Assembly: GCF_040649515.1 (NCBI RefSeq)
Contig: NZ_JBEZFP010000137.1
Span: 1-24,388 of the forward strand
DNA from: Yinghuangia elevatio
GTDB lineage: Bacteria; Actinomycetota; Actinomycetes; Streptomycetales; Streptomycetaceae
DNA: 24,388 nt
Direction of reading: 5' to 3'
Part shown: one piece after another, positions 21,691-24,388 of the stretch
Numbering within the stretch: the first letter of the stretch is position 1
Layout of the letters: the number at the start of each line of letters is the position of its first letter
Made by a program: the position numbers and the translations under genes
The notes under the pieces: generated by a model
Told to the model about the DNA's origin: nothing
Seen by the model: only the letters and a program-made list of their open reading frames with translations
The model's database searches: none

Positions 21691-24237
21691 GTGGTGACGT
21701 CCACACCCTCTGTCAACAAGAGGATCGCCGACGAGCTCGGCGTACGCGAAGGACAGGTGCAGGCCGCAGTCGACCTGCTCGACGGCGGTGCGACCGTGCC
21801 GTTCATCGCGCGCTACCGCAAGGAGGTGACCGGGACCCTCGACGACACGCAGCTGCGCACGCTGGAGGAGCGCCTGCGCTACCTCCGTGAGTTGGAGGAG
21901 CGCCGGACGGCGGTACTCGAATCGATCGACGCGCAGGGCAAGCTCGACGACGCGCTGCGCGGGCAGATCATGGCCGCCGACTCGAAGGCACGGCTGGAGG
22001 ACATCTACCTTCCGTACAAGCCCAAGCGCCGGACCAAGGCGCAGATCGCGCGCGAGGCGGGGCTCGAACCGCTCGCCGACGCACTGCTCGCGGACCCGTC
22101 GCTGGACCCGCAGGCCACCGCGGCCGACTACGTCGACACGGACAAGGGCGTCGCCGACCGCACCGCCGCGCTGGAGGGGGCCCGGGCGATCCTCGTCGAG
22201 CGCTTCTCCGAGGACGCCGACCTCGTCGGCGAGCTGCGCGAGCGGATGTGGACGCGCGGCCGCCTGGTGGCCAAGGTCCGCGAGGGCCGCGAGGAGGCGG
22301 GCGCGAAGTTCTCCGACTACTTCGACTTCGCCGAGCCGTTCACGCGGCTGCCCTCGCACCGCATCCTGGCGATGTTCCGGGGCGAGAAGGAGGAGATGCT
22401 CACGCTGACCCTCGAACCGGAGGAGGAGGCCGCGGACCCGGCGGCCGGGCCGACCGGCTTCGAGCAGAGCATCGCGCGGCGCTTCGGCATCGCCGACCGC
22501 GGGCGCCCGGCCGACAAGTGGCTCGGCGACACCGTGCGCTGGGCGTGGCGCACCCGGTTCCTGGTGCACCTGGGCATCGACCTGCGCGGGCGGCTGCGGC
22601 AGGCCGCGGAGGACGAGGCGGTGCGCGTCTTCGCGGCGAACCTGCGCGACCTGCTGCTCGCCGCCCCGGCCGGGACGCGCACGACGATGGGCCTGGACCC
22701 GGGTCTGCGTACCGGCGTCAAGGTCGCGGTCGTGGACGACACCGGCAAGGTCGTGGCGACCGACACCATCTACCCGCACGAGCCGCGGCGCCGCTGGGAC
22801 GAGTCGATCGACACCCTCGCACGGCTCGCGAAGGCGCACGGCGTGGAGCTGATCGCGATCGGCAACGGCACCGCGTCGCGCGAGACGGACAAGCTGGCCG
22901 CGGACCTCATCAAGCGGCACGCCGAACTCCCGCTCACCAAGGTGGTCGTGTCGGAGGCGGGTGCGTCGGTGTACTCGGCGTCGGCGTACGCCTCGCAGGA
23001 ACTCCCCGAGCTGGACGTGTCGCTGCGCGGCGCCGTCTCGATCGCCCGGCGCCTCCAGGACCCGCTGGCCGAACTCGTGAAGATCGACCCGAAGTCGATC
23101 GGCGTCGGCCAGTACCAGCACGACCTGTCCGAACTGCAGCTGTCGCGCTCGCTGGACGCGGTGGTCGAGGACTGCGTGAACGCCGTGGGCGTCGACGTGA
23201 ACACCGCGTCGGTGCCGCTGCTGACCCGCGTGTCGGGCATCGGCGGCGGCCTCGCCGAGAACATCGTGCTGCACCGCGACGCGAACGGGCCGTTCAAGAA
23301 CCGCAAGCAGCTCAAGGACGTGGCGCGGCTCGGCCCGAAGGCGTTCGAGCAGTGCGCGGGCTTCCTGCGCATCCCCGGCGGCGACGACCCGCTGGACTCG
23401 TCGAGCGTGCACCCCGAGGCCTATCCGGTGGTACGCCGCATCGTGGCGGCGGCGGGCGGCGACATCACCACCGTGTTGGGCAAGGGGGCGGTGCTGCGGG
23501 CGCTCAGCCCCAAGGACTTCGTGGACGAGCAGTTCGGTCTGCCGACCGTCAGCGACATCCTCGCGGAGTTGGAGAAGCCGGGCCGCGACCCGCGGCCGGC
23601 GTTCAAGACCGCCGCCTTCAAGGAGGGCGTCGAGCAGCTGACCGACCTCAAGCCGGGGATGCTGCTGGAGGGCGTGGTGACGAACGTCGCCGCGTTCGGT
23701 GCGTTCGTCGACGTCGGCGTGCACCAGGACGGTCTTGTGCACGTGTCGGCGATGTCCGCCACGTTCGTGAAGGACCCGCGTGACGTGGTCAAGCCCGGGG
23801 ACATCGTGCGGGTGAAGGTGCTCGACGTCGACATTCCGCGCAAGCGCATCTCGCTGACGCTGCGTCTGGAGGACGAGGCGACCGCCGGGTCCGGCGGCGG
23901 GGGCGGCGCGGGCGGCGGGCGTACGGCTCCCGGACCGCGGCGTCCGCAGGGCGAGCAGGGCGGCCGGCGCGGTGACGGACGCGGTGACGGACGCGGTGAC
24001 GGACGCGGCGGCGAGGGCCGTGGTGGCGAGGGTCAGCGCGGCGGCCGCGGCGGCAACAACCACGGCGGACAAGGCAACCAGGGCGGACAAGGCGGCCGCG
24101 GTCGCGGCGGGCGGGACGACCGCGGCGGCGGCAACCGGGGTGGCGGCGCGCCCGCGGGCGGCGGCGCACTGGCCGACGCGCTGCGCCGGGCCGGCCTGGT
24201 CGAGGGCGACGGCGGCCCGACGCGCGGCCGCCGCTAG
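21691..24237 (+). CDS. tex: Tex: S1-domain RNA-binding transcription accessory protein
   Basis: An 848-residue Tex protein with the family's full domain order. The Tex N-terminal domain opens VNKRIADELGVREGQVQAAV then GGATVPFIARYRKE. A YqgF/RNase H-like domain starts near residue 333 (TTMGLDPGLRTGVKVAVVDD). Tandem helix-hairpin-helix lies around 500-565 (NTASVPLLTRVSGIGGGLAE). An S1 domain spans about 653-722 (GMLLEGVVTNVAAFGAFVDV). Tex binds nucleic acid and interacts with the transcription machinery. Past the S1 domain is a tail of about 115 residues rich in Arg and Gly, ending ADALRRAGLVEGDGG. The GTG at 21691 has GAAGGTGG 10 nt upstream; the next codon is also GTG. Confidence 0.96.
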   Translation: MVTSTPSVNKRIADELGVREGQVQAAVDLLDGGATVPFIARYRKEVTGTLDDTQLRTLEERLRYLRELEERRTAVLESIDAQGKLDDALRGQIMAADSKARLEDIYLPYKPKRRTKAQIAREAGLEPLADALLADPSLDPQATAADYVDTDKGVADRTAALEGARAILVERFSEDADLVGELRERMWTRGRLVAKVREGREEAGAKFSDYFDFAEPFTRLPSHRILAMFRGEKEEMLTLTLEPEEEAADPAAGPTGFEQSIARRFGIADRGRPADKWLGDTVRWAWRTRFLVHLGIDLRGRLRQAAEDEAVRVFAANLRDLLLAAPAGTRTTMGLDPGLRTGVKVAVVDDTGKVVATDTIYPHEPRRRWDESIDTLARLAKAHGVELIAIGNGTASRETDKLAADLIKRHAELPLTKVVVSEAGASVYSASAYASQELPELDVSLRGAVSIARRLQDPLAELVKIDPKSIGVGQYQHDLSELQLSRSLDAVVEDCVNAVGVDVNTASVPLLTRVSGIGGGLAENIVLHRDANGPFKNRKQLKDVARLGPKAFEQCAGFLRIPGGDDPLDSSSVHPEAYPVVRRIVAAAGGDITTVLGKGAVLRALSPKDFVDEQFGLPTVSDILAELEKPGRDPRPAFKTAAFKEGVEQLTDLKPGMLLEGVVTNVAAFGAFVDVGVHQDGLVHVSAMSATFVKDPRDVVKPGDIVRVKVLDVDIPRKRISLTLRLEDEATAGSGGGGGAGGGRTAPGPRRPQGEQGGRRGDGRGDGRGDGRGGEGRGGEGQRGGRGGNNHGGQGNQGGQGGRGRGGRDDRGGGNRGGGAPAGGGALADALRRAGLVEGDGGPTRGRR
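23968..24003 (+). repeat. Three perfect 12-bp repeats in the Tex tail
   Basis: CGCGGTGACGGA occurs three times in tandem (23968, 23980, 23992), keeping frame and encoding Arg-Gly-Asp-Gly units of the C-terminal tail. Degenerate GGC-rich repeats continue to about 24150. Confidence 0.85.
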
Positions 24238-24280
24238 CGCACGAGTGCAGGGCCCGTGATCCGGCTGCGGATCCGGGAGG

Positions 24281-24311
24281 CCCGGCCGCCCGCGATGCGC
24301 GGGCGGCCGGG
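24281..24311 (+). terminator. Strong hairpin after Tex
   Basis: A 14-bp perfect GC stem (24281-24294 with 24298-24311) around a 3-nt loop, 43 nt past the Tex stop. A smaller GATCCG-GCTG-CGGATC hairpin lies just before it (24258-24273). Confidence 0.7.
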
Positions 24312-24328
24312 ACGGTGAGCAGGACGGC

Positions 24329-24350
24329 GGGGCGGGCGGATGCCCGCCCC
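24329..24350 (+). terminator. Second hairpin after Tex
   Basis: GGGGCGGGC (24329-24337) pairs with GCCCGCCCC (24342-24350) around a 4-nt loop, followed by CCCTCGTTCGT. It acts as a back-up terminator in tandem with the one before it (inference). Confidence 0.55.
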
Positions 24351-24388
24351 CCCTCGTTCGTGTGACCCGAAATCCACCAGATAGGAAT

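Noticed and set aside
21682..24090. 802-codon minus-strand open frame opposite Tex
   Set aside because: Tex is unambiguous on the plus strand; the antisense frame has no recognisable domain.

Overview
The window is very GC-rich, with strong third-position G/C bias, GTG starts, AGGAGG-type ribosome sites and hairpin terminators lacking T-tracts. With ABC-F, Tex, YchJ, LuxR/histidine-kinase, TetR and MarR genes this points to a Streptomyces-like actinomycete chromosome; the genus is an inference. I see no tRNA, rRNA, CRISPR, phage or transposase gene. Gene density is high and no gene-free gap exceeds about 300 bases.

Layout. 1-1427: a TetR regulator (cut off by the window start) diverging from an SDR oxidoreductase across an AT-rich promoter island. 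1521-3705: an ABC-F ATPase and a small ankyrin protein. 3795-5621 (minus): a VOC/glyoxalase-fold protein, an SDR with a Gly/Ser-rich N-terminal extension, and a YchJ-type SEC-C protein, probably one unit. 5749-7420: a toroid (prenyltransferase/squalene-cyclase-like) protein diverging from a nucleotidyltransferase-fold protein. 7450-10277: a NarL/DesK-type two-component system diverging from a four-helix membrane protein, with two copies of a 16-bp palindrome between them. 10394-12131: a lactate 2-monooxygenase-like flavoenzyme converging on a Nudix hydrolase. 12247-18012: SDR, SDR, MarR regulator and HAD phosphatase on the minus strand, diverging from a sulfotransferase and a DUF1214 protein on the plus strand. 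18166-21409 (minus): a TPR-like protein and two methyltransferases, one RlmG-like. 21691-24237: Tex with an Arg/Gly-rich tail, followed by two hairpin terminators.

The most interesting region is the 12.2-18.0 kb locus. Its divergent promoter is a 36-bp near-perfect palindrome with a TTGAAA -35 hexamer at each end and a plausible -10 for each direction inside it. The two promoters would therefore be superimposed and mutually exclusive, with a MarR regulator in the leftward unit as the obvious candidate ligand. Both SDRs of the leftward unit lack the usual catalytic Asn while keeping Ser-Tyr-Lys. The function is unknown; a regulated redox/sulfonation pathway for a hydrophobic or aromatic substrate is my inference.

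Second in interest are the two-component system with its paired palindromes about five helical turns apart, and a recurring pattern of short tandem repeats (15-18 bp) at gene ends. In two cases the repeats span the stop codon and so write part of the C-terminus.
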